Assembly (NCBI RefSeq): GCF_020880815.1
Contig: NZ_JAJITD010000013.1
Location: forward strand, 124,001 to 188,000
DNA length: 64,000 nucleotides
Direction of reading: 5' to 3'
Source of the DNA: Paraburkholderia sejongensis
GTDB taxonomy: Bacteria; Pseudomonadota; Gammaproteobacteria; Burkholderiales; Burkholderiaceae
The notes beneath the pieces are model-generated. The model was not told where the DNA came from, did not search any database, and saw only the letters and a list, made by a program, of their open reading frames with translations. Numbering within the stretch: the first letter of the stretch is position 1; every line of letters starts with the position of its first letter. Of this stretch, positions 33,652-42,314 are shown one piece after another. A program made the position numbers and the translations under genes.

Positions 33652-35157
33652 ATGCAGATGAGCTATCCGTTTTCGTTTCCTTCTTCGTCCGCCGCCGGCG
33701 CGCCGCCGTTGCTGCGCCACTACATCGGCGGTGAATTCGTCGCCAGCGATACGCGTTTCGAAAACCGCAGCCCGGTAACGGGCGCGGTGCTCGCGCTGGT
33801 CAGCGAAGCGCGCGCGCCGGAAGTGGACCGCGCGGTCGGCGCGGCCCGTGCGGCGCTTTCCGGCTCGTGGGGCCGCTTCGACGTGCAGCAGCGCGCGGCG
33901 CTGCTCAATCGGATCGCCGATGGCATCGAGCGCCGCTTCGACGAGTTCGTCGCGGCCGAAGTGGCCGATACCGGCCGCCCGGTGCAGCAAGCGCGCACGC
34001 TCGACATCGCGCGCGGCGTCGCCAATTTCCGCACCTTCGCGCAACTGATCTCGACCACCCCGAACGACATCTTCGAAAGCCGCGCGGCCGACGGCTCCGA
34101 TCAGTTCAGCTACGTGGTGCGCAAGCCGCTCGGCGTGGTCGGCATCATCTCGCCGTGGAATCTGCCGATGCTGCTGATGACATGGAAGGTCGCGCCGGCG
34201 CTCGCCATGGGCAACTGCGTGGTCGTCAAGCCGTCGGAAGAGACGCCCTCGTCGGCGACGCTGCTGGCCGAAGTGATGCACGAAGCGGGCGTGCCGCCGG
34301 GCGTGTTCAATCTCGTGCACGGCTTCGGACCGAATTCGGCCGGCGAGGCGCTGACGAAGCACAAGGACGTGTCGGCGATCACGTTCACCGGCGAATCGCG
34401 CACCGGCAGCACGATCATGAAGGCGGTCGCCGACGACGTGAAGGAAATCTCGTTCGAACTCGGCGGCAAGAACGCGGCGGTGGTGTTTGCCGATGCGGAC
34501 TTCGACGCGGCGGTCGAAGGCGTGCGCCGTTCGAGCTTCACGAACGCGGGCCAGGTGTGCCTGTGCTCGGAGCGCGTGTATGTGGAGCGGCCGATTTTCG
34601 AGCGCTTCGTCGCGGCGCTGAAAGAGAAGACCGAAGCGATGAAGCTCGGTTACCCGGACGAGGCGAATGTCGACATGGGTCCGGTGATCTCGCACGGCCA
34701 TCGCGACAAGGTGCTGTCGTACTACCGGCTCGCGCGCGAAGAGGGCGCGACGGTCGTCACCGGCGGCGGCACGCCGCGATTTAACGACGTGCGCGACGAG
34801 GGCGCGTATGTCGAGCCGACCATCCTGACCGGCCTGCCCGACAGCGCGCGCTGCGTGCGCGAGGAAATCTTCGGACCGGTGTGCCACATCGCGCCGTTCG
34901 ACGCGGAAGACGAAGTGATCGGCCGCGTGAACGACAGCGCATACGGTCTGGCCGCGTGCGTGTGGACCACGAATCTGTCGCGCGCGCATCGCGTGTCGCG
35001 TCAGATGCATACCGGCCTCGTATGGGTCAACACGTGGTTCAGCCGCGATCTGCGCACGCCGTTCGGCGGCACCAAACACTCGGGCCTCGGCCGCGAGGGC
35101 GGCCGTCACTCGCTCGATTTCTATTCCGAGCTGTCGACCATCTGCGTCAAACTGTGA
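33652..35157 (+). CDS. 2-aminomuconate 6-semialdehyde dehydrogenase
   Basis: A 501-residue aldehyde dehydrogenase. It has the cofactor motif GIISPWNLPMLLMTWKVAPAL (near 162-182), the catalytic Glu in FELGGKNAAV and the catalytic Cys in NAGQVCLCSERVYVE. By context it oxidises 2-aminomuconate semialdehyde, made by the decarboxylase three genes on, to 2-aminomuconate. The closest relatives are 2-hydroxymuconic semialdehyde dehydrogenases, which differ little. The start may be 33652 or 33658. AGGA lies just upstream of the first. Its stop overlaps the SD of the next gene (TGAGGA). Function is confident mainly because of the operon. Confidence 0.9.
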   Translation: MQMSYPFSFPSSSAAGAPPLLRHYIGGEFVASDTRFENRSPVTGAVLALVSEARAPEVDRAVGAARAALSGSWGRFDVQQRAALLNRIADGIERRFDEFVAAEVADTGRPVQQARTLDIARGVANFRTFAQLISTTPNDIFESRAADGSDQFSYVVRKPLGVVGIISPWNLPMLLMTWKVAPALAMGNCVVVKPSEETPSSATLLAEVMHEAGVPPGVFNLVHGFGPNSAGEALTKHKDVSAITFTGESRTGSTIMKAVADDVKEISFELGGKNAAVVFADADFDAAVEGVRRSSFTNAGQVCLCSERVYVERPIFERFVAALKEKTEAMKLGYPDEANVDMGPVISHGHRDKVLSYYRLAREEGATVVTGGGTPRFNDVRDEGAYVEPTILTGLPDSARCVREEIFGPVCHIAPFDAEDEVIGRVNDSAYGLAACVWTTNLSRAHRVSRQMHTGLVWVNTWFSRDLRTPFGGTKHSGLGREGGRHSLDFYSELSTICVKL

Positions 35158-35164
35158 GGACCTC

Positions 35165-35581
35165 ATGACCGTTTCTTCCCAACTGCTGCCCGAAAAAGCC
35201 CGTCCGCGCGGCGCTTATCCGCATCTGAAGCGCGCCGGCGACTTCCTGTTCGTGTCGGGCACGAGCTCGCGCCGGGCCGACAACACGATCGCGGGCGCGC
35301 AGGCCGACGCGATGGGCACGATGCAGCTCGACATCCGCGAGCAGACCCGCGCGGTGCTCGACAACATCCGCGACATCCTCGCGAGCGAAGGCGCGACACT
35401 CAAGGACGTGGTCGAGATCTGCACGTACCTCGTCAACATGAACGACTTCGGCGGCTATAACGCGGTGTACGGCGAGTACTTCGACGCCGAAGGGCCGGCC
35501 CGCACCACGGTCGCCGTGCACCAGCTGCCGCATCCGCATCTGGCTATCGAAATCAAGGCGGTCGCCTACAAGCCGCGCTAG
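35165..35581 (+). CDS. 2-aminomuconate deaminase (RidA family)
   Basis: A 138-residue YjgF/YER057c/UK114 (RidA) protein. The signature region is VEICTYLVNMNDFGGYNAVYGEYF (near 93-116), with PARTTVAVHQLPHPHLAIEIKAVA at the end. RidA proteins deaminate imines and enamines. The members encoded in nba/amn-type operons convert 2-aminomuconate to 4-oxalocrotonate. Placement between the semialdehyde dehydrogenase and the dioxygenase supports that specific role over general RidA function. The gap to the previous gene is only seven bases. Confidence 0.88.
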   Translation: MTVSSQLLPEKARPRGAYPHLKRAGDFLFVSGTSSRRADNTIAGAQADAMGTMQLDIREQTRAVLDNIRDILASEGATLKDVVEICTYLVNMNDFGGYNAVYGEYFDAEGPARTTVAVHQLPHPHLAIEIKAVAYKPR

Positions 35582-35626
35582 GGACGCGCCGCCAGTCATA
35601 ACGTTTGCTGTTTCAGGAGACTTCCG

Positions 35627-36160
35627 ATGTCACGTTTCACGCCGCCGCTGAATCTGAACCGCTGGATCGACGAGCATGCTCATCTGCTGAAACCGCCGGT
35701 CGGCAATCAGCAGATCTGGCAGGACCATGACTTCATCGTGACCATCGTTGGCGGTCCGAACCATCGCACCGACTACCACGACGATCCGAGCGAAGAGTTC
35801 TTTTATCAGATGCGCGGCAACGCGTATCTGAACCTGTGGATCGACGGCAAGAAGGAACGTGTCGATCTGCGCGAAGGCGATGTGATGCTGCTGCCGCCGC
35901 ACGTGAGGCACTCGCCGCAACGCCCGGAAGCGGACAGCGCGTGCCTCGTGATCGAACGGCAACGGCCGGAAGGCGACATCGACGGCTTCGAATGGTATTG
36001 CGACAGCGAGGACGGCTGCGGCGGCCTCGTGCATCGTGCGGACGTTCAACTGAAGAACATCGTGACCGATCTGCCGCCGCTGTTCGCCGCGTTCTACAAA
36101 GACGAAAAGCTGCGCACCTGCCCGCATTGCGGACTCGTGCATCGCGGCAAGGCGGCCTGA
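35627..36160 (+). CDS. nbaC: 3-hydroxyanthranilate 3,4-dioxygenase
   Basis: A 177-residue cupin, Fe(II)-dependent. It opens the ring of 3-hydroxyanthranilate to 2-amino-3-carboxymuconate semialdehyde. The iron ligands fall at exactly the known positions: H51 and E57 (DYHDDPSEEFFYQ) and H95 (LLPPHVRHSPQRP). The C-terminal rubredoxin-like second metal site has CPHC at 165-168. Its first Cys pair is C125 and C131 (CDSEDGC), wider than the usual CxxC. The start at 35627 has AGGAG about ten bases upstream. The reaction fits its neighbours perfectly. Confidence 0.95.
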   Translation: MSRFTPPLNLNRWIDEHAHLLKPPVGNQQIWQDHDFIVTIVGGPNHRTDYHDDPSEEFFYQMRGNAYLNLWIDGKKERVDLREGDVMLLPPHVRHSPQRPEADSACLVIERQRPEGDIDGFEWYCDSEDGCGGLVHRADVQLKNIVTDLPPLFAAFYKDEKLRTCPHCGLVHRGKAA

Positions 36161-36320
36161 ACCGAACGCCCGCGCGTGGCGTGAGCGCATGGAACGCCAC
36201 CCACGCGAAATTCAAAGCCACGTGGCCGGAACCCGAGAGACGCAGCACCGACCGCGGTCCCCAGCGTGAGCGCAGTCGCGCGCGCGGCGGTCCGTGGTCA
36301 AACCTACAGAGTTCGACAAC

Positions 36321-37334
36321 ATGAAGAAAATCGACATGCACTCGCACTTCTTCCCGCGCATCGGGCAGGAAGACGCGAGCCGGCTGGATGCCGCCAGCGC
36401 GCCGTGGCTGCAGGTGGACGCGGGCGGTGAGACCGGCAACATCATGGTCGGCGAGCGCAGCTTCCGGCCGGTGCGCGAGGCGCTGTGGAATCCGGTCGCG
36501 CGTATCGAGGAACTGGACCGGGTCGGGGTCGCCGCGCAGATCATCTGCGCGACGCCGATCATGTTCGGCTACCGCTACGAAGCGCGCGCCGCGGCGGACT
36601 GGGCCGCGAAGATGAACGACCTCGCGCTCGAACACTGCACGTATGCGCCGAACCGCCTGAAGGCACTCGCGCAGGTGCCGCTGCAAGACGTGGAACTCGC
36701 GTGCCGCGAGGCGAGCCGCGCGAAAGCGGCCGGCCACGTCGGCGTGCAGATCGGCAATCACCTGGGCCCGCGCGACCTCGACGACGAACACCTGGTGAGC
36801 TTTCTCACCCATTGCGCGCTCGAAGACATTGCGGTGCTCGTGCATCCGTGGGACATGATGACCGACGGCCGCATGAAGCAGTGGATGCTGCCCTGGCTCG
36901 TCGCGATGCCGGCGGAAACCCAGCTCGGCATTCTGTCGCTGATCCTGTCGGGCGCGTTCGAGCGCATTCCGCGTTCGCTGAAGCTCGCGTTCGCGCACGG
37001 CGGCGGCAGCTTCGCATTCCTGCTGGGCCGCGTCGACAACGCGTGGCGGTGCCGCGACATCGTGCGCAAGGATTGCCCCCGTCCGCCGTCGGAGTATGTC
37101 GATCGCTTCTATGTGGACAGCGCGGTGTTCGATCACGGCGCGCTGCGTCTGCTGGTCGACGTGATGGGCGCCGAGCGCGTGATGCTTGGCTCCGACCATC
37201 CGTTCCCGCTCGGCGAACAGCAGATCGGCGCACTCGTCACCAGCAGCGAGTGGCTCGACGAGCAGCAGCGCGGCAATATCTGCGCGGGCAACGCCGCGCG
37301 GTTCTTCGGTATCGACCTCGAGCGCGCCGTTTAA
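36321..37334 (+). CDS. nbaD: 2-amino-3-carboxymuconate 6-semialdehyde decarboxylase (ACMSD)
   Basis: A 337-residue amidohydrolase-superfamily decarboxylase that removes CO2 from the dioxygenase product. The zinc-site elements are present: HSH at residues 7-9 (KIDMHSHFFP), VLVHPWDMM near residue 174, AHGGGSFAF near residue 228 and the late GSDHPFPLGE near 294. The start at 36321 gives the family N-terminus. A GTG-type frame start at 36294 is less likely. A 160-bp gap separates it from the dioxygenase gene, larger than other gaps in the operon, and it has no recognised gene. Confidence 0.94.
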   Translation: MKKIDMHSHFFPRIGQEDASRLDAASAPWLQVDAGGETGNIMVGERSFRPVREALWNPVARIEELDRVGVAAQIICATPIMFGYRYEARAAADWAAKMNDLALEHCTYAPNRLKALAQVPLQDVELACREASRAKAAGHVGVQIGNHLGPRDLDDEHLVSFLTHCALEDIAVLVHPWDMMTDGRMKQWMLPWLVAMPAETQLGILSLILSGAFERIPRSLKLAFAHGGGSFAFLLGRVDNAWRCRDIVRKDCPRPPSEYVDRFYVDSAVFDHGALRLLVDVMGAERVMLGSDHPFPLGEQQIGALVTSSEWLDEQQRGNICAGNAARFFGIDLERAV

Positions 37335-37429
37335 AAAGGACTCAATAAGCGGACTCAATGAGCGGACTGAATGCGCCAACAGCAACAGCCGTAAAACACA
37401 CACATTCGTTACCCGGTAGGAGGCTTGTC

Positions 37430-38710
37430 ATGACCGTTACGTTCGTTCGCCGTTCGTCGCGCCGAATTGGTATTGGCGCAGCGAATTGCATTGACCACAC
37501 CCGCAGCCACCCCCGCAGCCACCGCCGCGCCGCGCTGGCCGTGCTCGGCGCGCTGGCCGCGCTGGCCTGCCTGCCGGCGTCCGCGTCGGCGGCGGCTCAG
37601 GCGGAAAATGCCGCGCCGCTGAAGATCGGCTTCATCGGCACGCTGTCGGGGCCCGGCGGCGCGCTCGGTCAGGATCAGTACGACGCGCTGATGCTGGCGG
37701 TCGAACAGAAAGGCGGCAAGCTCGGCGGTGTGCCGGTGCAGATCGTGCGCCAGGACGACCAGCTCAAGCCCGACCTCGCGTTGCAGGAAGCGCAGCAACT
37801 GATCAGCCGCGACGGCGTGAAGATCATCACCGGCGTGACGTTTTCGAACGTGATGATGGCAATCCACAAGCCGGTGACGAGCGCCGGCGTGGTGCTGATC
37901 GGCTCGAACGCGGGGCCGACGCAACTGGCCGGCGCCGGCTGTTCGCCGCTGTTCTTCTCGACCTCGTGGAACAACGACGAGTTGCACGAGGCCGGCGGTC
38001 AACTGGCGACCAACCTCGGCTACAAACGCGTGTACGTGATGGCGCCGAACTACCAGGCCGGCCGCGATGCGGTGTCGGGCTTCAAGCGCGACTATCGCGG
38101 CTCGATCGCCGACGAGGTCTACACCCAGGTCAACCAGCCCGACTATTCGGCGGAACTCGCGCAATTGCAGGCCGCGCAGCCGGATGCGGTGTACGTGTTC
38201 TATCCGGGCGGGATGGGCGTGAATTTCGTCAAGCAATACCGCCAGGCGGGGCTGCTCGGCAAGATTCCGCTGATCTCGGTGTCGACGATCGACGGCACCA
38301 CGCTGCCCGCGCTGAAGGAACTCGCGGTCGGCGCGATCACCAGCGCGCCGTACTCACCGGACCTGAAGAATCCGCAGAACATGCAGTTCGTTGCGGCGTT
38401 CACGAAGAAATACGGCCGCGCGCCGTCGATGTACGCGGCGCAATCGTACGACGCGGCCACGCTGCTCGATACCGCGCTCACGACGGTCAAGGGCAACGTG
38501 TCCGACAGCAAGGCGCTGCGCCAGGCGCTGGCCAACGCGAAGTTCGAGTCGGTGCGCGGGCCGTTCAGCTTCGACGCGAACCAGTTCCCGCGCGCCGGCT
38601 TCTATCGCGTCGACGTGGTGCGCGGCGCGAACGGCGCGTCGTTCGAGACGAAGGGGCCGATCGTGCCGAAGGTGAGCAACCCCATTGCACAACAATGCAG
38701 GATGAACTGA
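37430..38710 (+). CDS. Liv-type ABC transporter substrate-binding protein
   Basis: A 426-residue periplasmic binding protein of the branched-chain amino acid/aromatic acid (Peripla_BP_6) family. The start at 37430 has a perfect SD (AGGAGG). The signal peptide is long (about 56 residues), with a 40-residue basic N-region before ALAVLGALAALACLPASASA. The mature start is PLKIGFIGTLSGPGGALGQDQ. Given its place straight after the ring-cleavage genes, its ligand is probably an aromatic acid such as a kynurenine-branch compound or an anthranilate-type acid, not leucine. Confidence 0.92.
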   Translation: MTVTFVRRSSRRIGIGAANCIDHTRSHPRSHRRAALAVLGALAALACLPASASAAAQAENAAPLKIGFIGTLSGPGGALGQDQYDALMLAVEQKGGKLGGVPVQIVRQDDQLKPDLALQEAQQLISRDGVKIITGVTFSNVMMAIHKPVTSAGVVLIGSNAGPTQLAGAGCSPLFFSTSWNNDELHEAGGQLATNLGYKRVYVMAPNYQAGRDAVSGFKRDYRGSIADEVYTQVNQPDYSAELAQLQAAQPDAVYVFYPGGMGVNFVKQYRQAGLLGKIPLISVSTIDGTTLPALKELAVGAITSAPYSPDLKNPQNMQFVAAFTKKYGRAPSMYAAQSYDAATLLDTALTTVKGNVSDSKALRQALANAKFESVRGPFSFDANQFPRAGFYRVDVVRGANGASFETKGPIVPKVSNPIAQQCRMN

Positions 38711-38723
38711 GCGGACCCACGCG

Positions 38724-39644
38724 ATGAACCTCACGTTGCTCGTCATGCAATGCCTGAACGGCTTGCAGCTCGGCGTGCTGCTGTTTCTGATGGCGGCCGG
38801 GCTGACGCTCGTTTTCGGCATTCTGAATTTCGTCAATCTCGCGCACGGTTCGCTGTATATGGTCGGCGCGTTCGTCGGCGCGCTGGTCTATAACCTGAGC
38901 GGCTCGTTCGCGCTGGCCGCGCTCGCGGTGGTGGTCGCGCTGGTCGCGCTCGGGATGCTGCTCGAATCGGTGGTGTTCCGGCGGCTCTATCAGCGCCATC
39001 ACCTAGACCAGGTGCTCGCGACGTTCGGCCTGATCCTGTTCTTCAACGAACTGACCCGCACGATCTGGGGTCCGTCGCCGTACTACATGGAAGTGCCCGA
39101 GGCGCTGGCCGGCGCGGTCGATCTGTTTGGTCTGCACTATCCGGCGTACCGGCTGCTGATCGTCGGGGTCGGGCTCGCGGTCGCCGGCGGCTGCTACTTC
39201 GTGATCCATCGCACCCGCATCGGCATGCTGATCCGCGCGGGCGCCACGCATCGCGAGATGGTCGGCGCGCTCGGCGTCAACGTGGTGCTGCTCAACGCGG
39301 TGCTGTTCGGCGTCGCGGCGGCGCTCGCCGGGATCGCCGGACTGCTGGCCGGGCCGATTCTGTCGGTGCAGCCGGGCATGGGCGAGCCGGTGCTGATCCT
39401 GACGATGGTGGTGATCGTGATCGGCGGGATCGGTTCGATTCGGGGCGCGTTTCTCGGCGCGCTGCTGGTCGGCGTGATCGATACGCTCGGGCGCACGCTG
39501 CTGCCCGCGTTGCTGCGCCAGGTGCTCGAGCGCAGCAGTGCCGATACGGCAGGGCCCGCGCTCGCGTCGATGCTGATCTACATCCTGATGGCGCTCGTGC
39601 TCGCGTGGCGTCCGCAGGGTCTTTTCCCCGTCAAACATTCGTGA
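38724..39644 (+). CDS. livH: Liv-type ABC transporter permease LivH
   Basis: A 306-residue inner-membrane permease of the LivH family with about eight helices. The conserved first helices (LNGLQLGVLLFLMAAGLTLVFGILNFVNLAHG) and the coupling region GATHREMVGALGVNVVLLNAV are present. The C-terminal part has VIVIGGIGSIRGAFLGALLVGVIDT. It follows the binding protein by 13 bases and pairs with LivM downstream. Confidence 0.94.
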   Translation: MNLTLLVMQCLNGLQLGVLLFLMAAGLTLVFGILNFVNLAHGSLYMVGAFVGALVYNLSGSFALAALAVVVALVALGMLLESVVFRRLYQRHHLDQVLATFGLILFFNELTRTIWGPSPYYMEVPEALAGAVDLFGLHYPAYRLLIVGVGLAVAGGCYFVIHRTRIGMLIRAGATHREMVGALGVNVVLLNAVLFGVAAALAGIAGLLAGPILSVQPGMGEPVLILTMVVIVIGGIGSIRGAFLGALLVGVIDTLGRTLLPALLRQVLERSSADTAGPALASMLIYILMALVLAWRPQGLFPVKHS

Positions 39645-39651
39645 AGCCGAC

Positions 39652-40716
39652 ATGATGCCTACTCCTGCTTCCGCACCCGGCGCGCGCCCCGCGCCGCTCG
39701 TGCCACGCGCGGCGGATGCCGCGAGCCGTCGCGCGAGTTACGTCGACCGGCTCGGCTGGCTGCTCGCCGTGCTGCTGCTCGCGCTGCCCGCGTATGCGGC
39801 GCTCAGCGGCCAGCCGTTTCTGGTGGTGTTGTTCGCGCGTATCGCGATTCTCGCGATCGCCGTGTTGTCGCTCGATCTGATGCTCGGCGTCGGCGGCATG
39901 GTCAGCTTCGGTCACGCGCTGTATTTCGGTCTCGGCGCTTACGTGACCGGGATGCTCGCGCAACATGGCGTCGTCAGCGGCGGCGTGCATCTATTGACCA
40001 CGCTGCTGGTGTGCGCGCTGGTTGCACTGCTGACCGGCGCGATCGCGCTGCGCACCAGCGGCATCGCGTTCATCATGATCACGCTCGCGTTCGCGCAGAT
40101 GTTCTATTTCTTCGCGGTGAGTCTGCGCGAGTACGGCGGCGACGACGGCTTCGCGCTGGCCGGCGCGAGCCGCTTCGGCGGCGTGTCGCTCGGTGATCCG
40201 GTCACGCTGTACTACGTCGCCGCCGCCTTGCTGATCGTGCTGATGCTGTTCGGCCGGCGCTTTCTGAAAAGCGCGGCGGGCATGACGCTCGGCGGCATTC
40301 GCATCAACGAGCGCCGCATGCGCGCGCTCGGCGTGCCGGCCACGCGGATGAAGCTCGCGGTGTTCGTCAGCGCGGCGATGCTGTGCGGGGTCGCCGGCAT
40401 GCTGTTCGCGAACCTCACGCAGTTCGTCGCGCCGTCGTATATGTCGTGGACGATGTCGGGCGATCTGATCGTGATGGTGGTGATCGGCGGCGCGGGCACG
40501 TTCGTCGGGCCGCTGGTCGGCACGCTCGCGATCGTGCTGCTCGAAGAAGGACTGAAGAGCGTCACTGAGCACTGGATGCTGGTGATGGGACCGCTGATCG
40601 TGATCGCGGTGCTGCTGAGCCGGCGCGGTCTGATCGGTCTGGTTGCCTCTGTCGATGCGCGGCGTGAGCGTCGCGAGCGCGAACGCAAGCGCGCCGCGCA
40701 CGGAGGTGCGCAATGA
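39652..40716 (+). CDS. livM: Liv-type ABC transporter permease LivM
   Basis: A 354-residue permease of the LivM family. An N-terminal cytoplasmic tail of about 35 residues is followed by helices with DLMLGVGGMVSFGHALYFGLGAYVTGML (near 75-102) and the coupling region GIRINERRMRALGVPATRMKLAVF. The end of the gene overlaps livG by four bases (ATGA). Two adjacent Met codons (39652 and 39655) could start it. Confidence 0.94.
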   Translation: MMPTPASAPGARPAPLVPRAADAASRRASYVDRLGWLLAVLLLALPAYAALSGQPFLVVLFARIAILAIAVLSLDLMLGVGGMVSFGHALYFGLGAYVTGMLAQHGVVSGGVHLLTTLLVCALVALLTGAIALRTSGIAFIMITLAFAQMFYFFAVSLREYGGDDGFALAGASRFGGVSLGDPVTLYYVAAALLIVLMLFGRRFLKSAAGMTLGGIRINERRMRALGVPATRMKLAVFVSAAMLCGVAGMLFANLTQFVAPSYMSWTMSGDLIVMVVIGGAGTFVGPLVGTLAIVLLEEGLKSVTEHWMLVMGPLIVIAVLLSRRGLIGLVASVDARRERRERERKRAAHGGAQ

Positions 40717-41486
40717 GTCTGTTGAGCGTAGAAGGACTGGTGAAGCGCTACGGCGGCTTCACCGCGACCGATCATTTCAGCGTCAGCGTCGAGCCCGGCG
40801 AGATTCACGCGGTGATCGGCCCGAACGGCGCCGGCAAGAGCACGCTGATCGGCCAATTGGCCGGCGAACTGCGGCCCGACGAAGGCACGATCCGTTTCGC
40901 CGGCCACGACATCACGCAACTGTCGGTCGAGCGGCGCGCGCGGCTGGGGCTCGCGCGCTCGTATCAGATCACCTCGGTGCTGCCCGAATACACGGCGCTC
41001 GACAACGTGCTGCTCGCGGTCAATGCGCAGCGCGCGTCGCGCTTCAATTGCTGGAGCCGGCTCGGCGCGCGCGGCGAGGTGCTCGACGAAGCGCTCGCGC
41101 TGCTCGACCAGACCGGGCTCGCCGCGCAGGGCGAGGTCTGCGTCGCCGAGATGGCGCATGGCGAACACCGTCAGCTCGAACTCGCGATGGCGTTGGCGAG
41201 CCGGCCGCAACTGCTGCTGCTCGACGAACCGATGGCCGGCATGAGTCAGGCCGAAACGGTGCAGATGACCGCGCAATTGCGGGCGCTGAAGGGCACGCAC
41301 GCGATGCTGCTGGTCGAGCACGACATGGACGCGGTATTCGCGCTGGCCGACCGGATCACCGTGCTGGTGTACGGCAAGGCGCTCGCCACCGGCACGCCCG
41401 ACGAAATCCGCGCGAATCCGGCCGTGCGCGCGGCCTATCTCGGCGATGAGCAAGCGCCGTCGAATCTGTCAGGGAGCCATGCATGA
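40713..41486 (+). CDS. livG: Liv-type ABC transporter ATPase LivG
   Basis: A 257-residue ABC ATPase. Walker A is GPNGAGKST (near 36-44). The signature is the degenerate MAHGEHRQLELAMAL (near 150-164), where the Ser-Gly of LSGGQ is replaced. Walker B is LLLLDEPMAGM and the switch His is in LVEHDMDAVF. The four-base overlaps with both livM and livF show tight coupling. LivG-type subunits commonly carry a weakened signature motif, so this is within the family range. Confidence 0.94.
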   Translation: MSLLSVEGLVKRYGGFTATDHFSVSVEPGEIHAVIGPNGAGKSTLIGQLAGELRPDEGTIRFAGHDITQLSVERRARLGLARSYQITSVLPEYTALDNVLLAVNAQRASRFNCWSRLGARGEVLDEALALLDQTGLAAQGEVCVAEMAHGEHRQLELAMALASRPQLLLLDEPMAGMSQAETVQMTAQLRALKGTHAMLLVEHDMDAVFALADRITVLVYGKALATGTPDEIRANPAVRAAYLGDEQAPSNLSGSHA

Positions 41487-42193
41487 GCCGCCTGCTCGAA
41501 GTCGCTTCGCTCGAAGCGTTTTATGGCCGCAGCCAGGCGCTGTTCGGCGTCGAACTGAATATCGATGACGGCCAGTTCGTGACGATGCTCGGCCGCAATG
41601 GGATGGGCAAGTCGACCACGGTCAAATCGATCGCCGGTCTGCTCAAAACGCGGCGCGGCTCGATCCGCATGGCGGGCGAGTCGATCGACAACGCGCCGTC
41701 GTACCGGATTGCGCGCGCGGGTGTCGGGCTGGTGCCGGAAGGACGGCATATCTTCCCGACGCTGACCGTGCGCGAGAACCTGGTGGCGACCGCGCGCGAG
41801 GTCAAACGGCCTGGCGGCTTGTGGACGCTGCAACGGGTTTATCAGCTGTTTCCGCGTCTCGAGGAACGCGCGCGCAATCTCGGCTCGGCGCTCTCAGGCG
41901 GCGAACAGCAGATGCTCGCGATCGGCCGCGCGCTGATGACCAATCCGCGTTTGCTGATTCTCGACGAAGCCACCGAAGGTCTCGCGCCGCTGATTCGCGA
42001 GGAGATCTGGAAGTGCCTCGCCGAGTTGAAGAAGACGGGTCTTGCGATTCTGTGCATCGATAAAAATCTCGCGTCGCAGCTCGCGATTGCCGATTACCAC
42101 TACGTGATGTCGAAGGGCGCGGTGGTGTGGCAAGGCACGTCTTCGCAGCTGAGCGCCGAAGCGGACGCGTTGCATGCGCATCTGAGTATCTGA
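41483..42193 (+). CDS. livF: Liv-type ABC transporter ATPase LivF
   Basis: A 236-residue ABC ATPase. Walker A is GRNGMGKST, typical of LivF (near 35-43). The signature LSGGEQQMLAIGRALMTNP (near 136-154) is canonical. Walker B is LLILDEATEGLAP. The final switch position reads LCIDKN, where the His of a standard H-loop is not seen. This also occurs in some aromatic-transport LivF proteins. It completes the importer. Confidence 0.94.
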   Translation: MSRLLEVASLEAFYGRSQALFGVELNIDDGQFVTMLGRNGMGKSTTVKSIAGLLKTRRGSIRMAGESIDNAPSYRIARAGVGLVPEGRHIFPTLTVRENLVATAREVKRPGGLWTLQRVYQLFPRLEERARNLGSALSGGEQQMLAIGRALMTNPRLLILDEATEGLAPLIREEIWKCLAELKKTGLAILCIDKNLASQLAIADYHYVMSKGAVVWQGTSSQLSAEADALHAHLSI

Positions 42194-42314
42194 ACCCGGG
42201 TGGCTCTTTTCTGGGTGTGTGTTTGCCGCGGGCTATCGGGCTCGCGGCTTTTTTGCGTACGGATTGCGGTTGCACTGCGAGTGCAGGCCCGCATTCACCG
42301 ACAAGGATTCCTCG

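Noticed and set aside
33595..35166. 523-codon minus-strand frame over the aldehyde dehydrogenase gene
   Set aside because: Antisense shadow with Arg/His-rich composition and no motif. The plus-strand gene has an intact catalytic Cys and Glu.
35733..37403. 556-codon minus-strand frame over the dioxygenase and decarboxylase genes
   Set aside because: It spans two well-supported genes in antisense, and its composition is that of a complementary frame.
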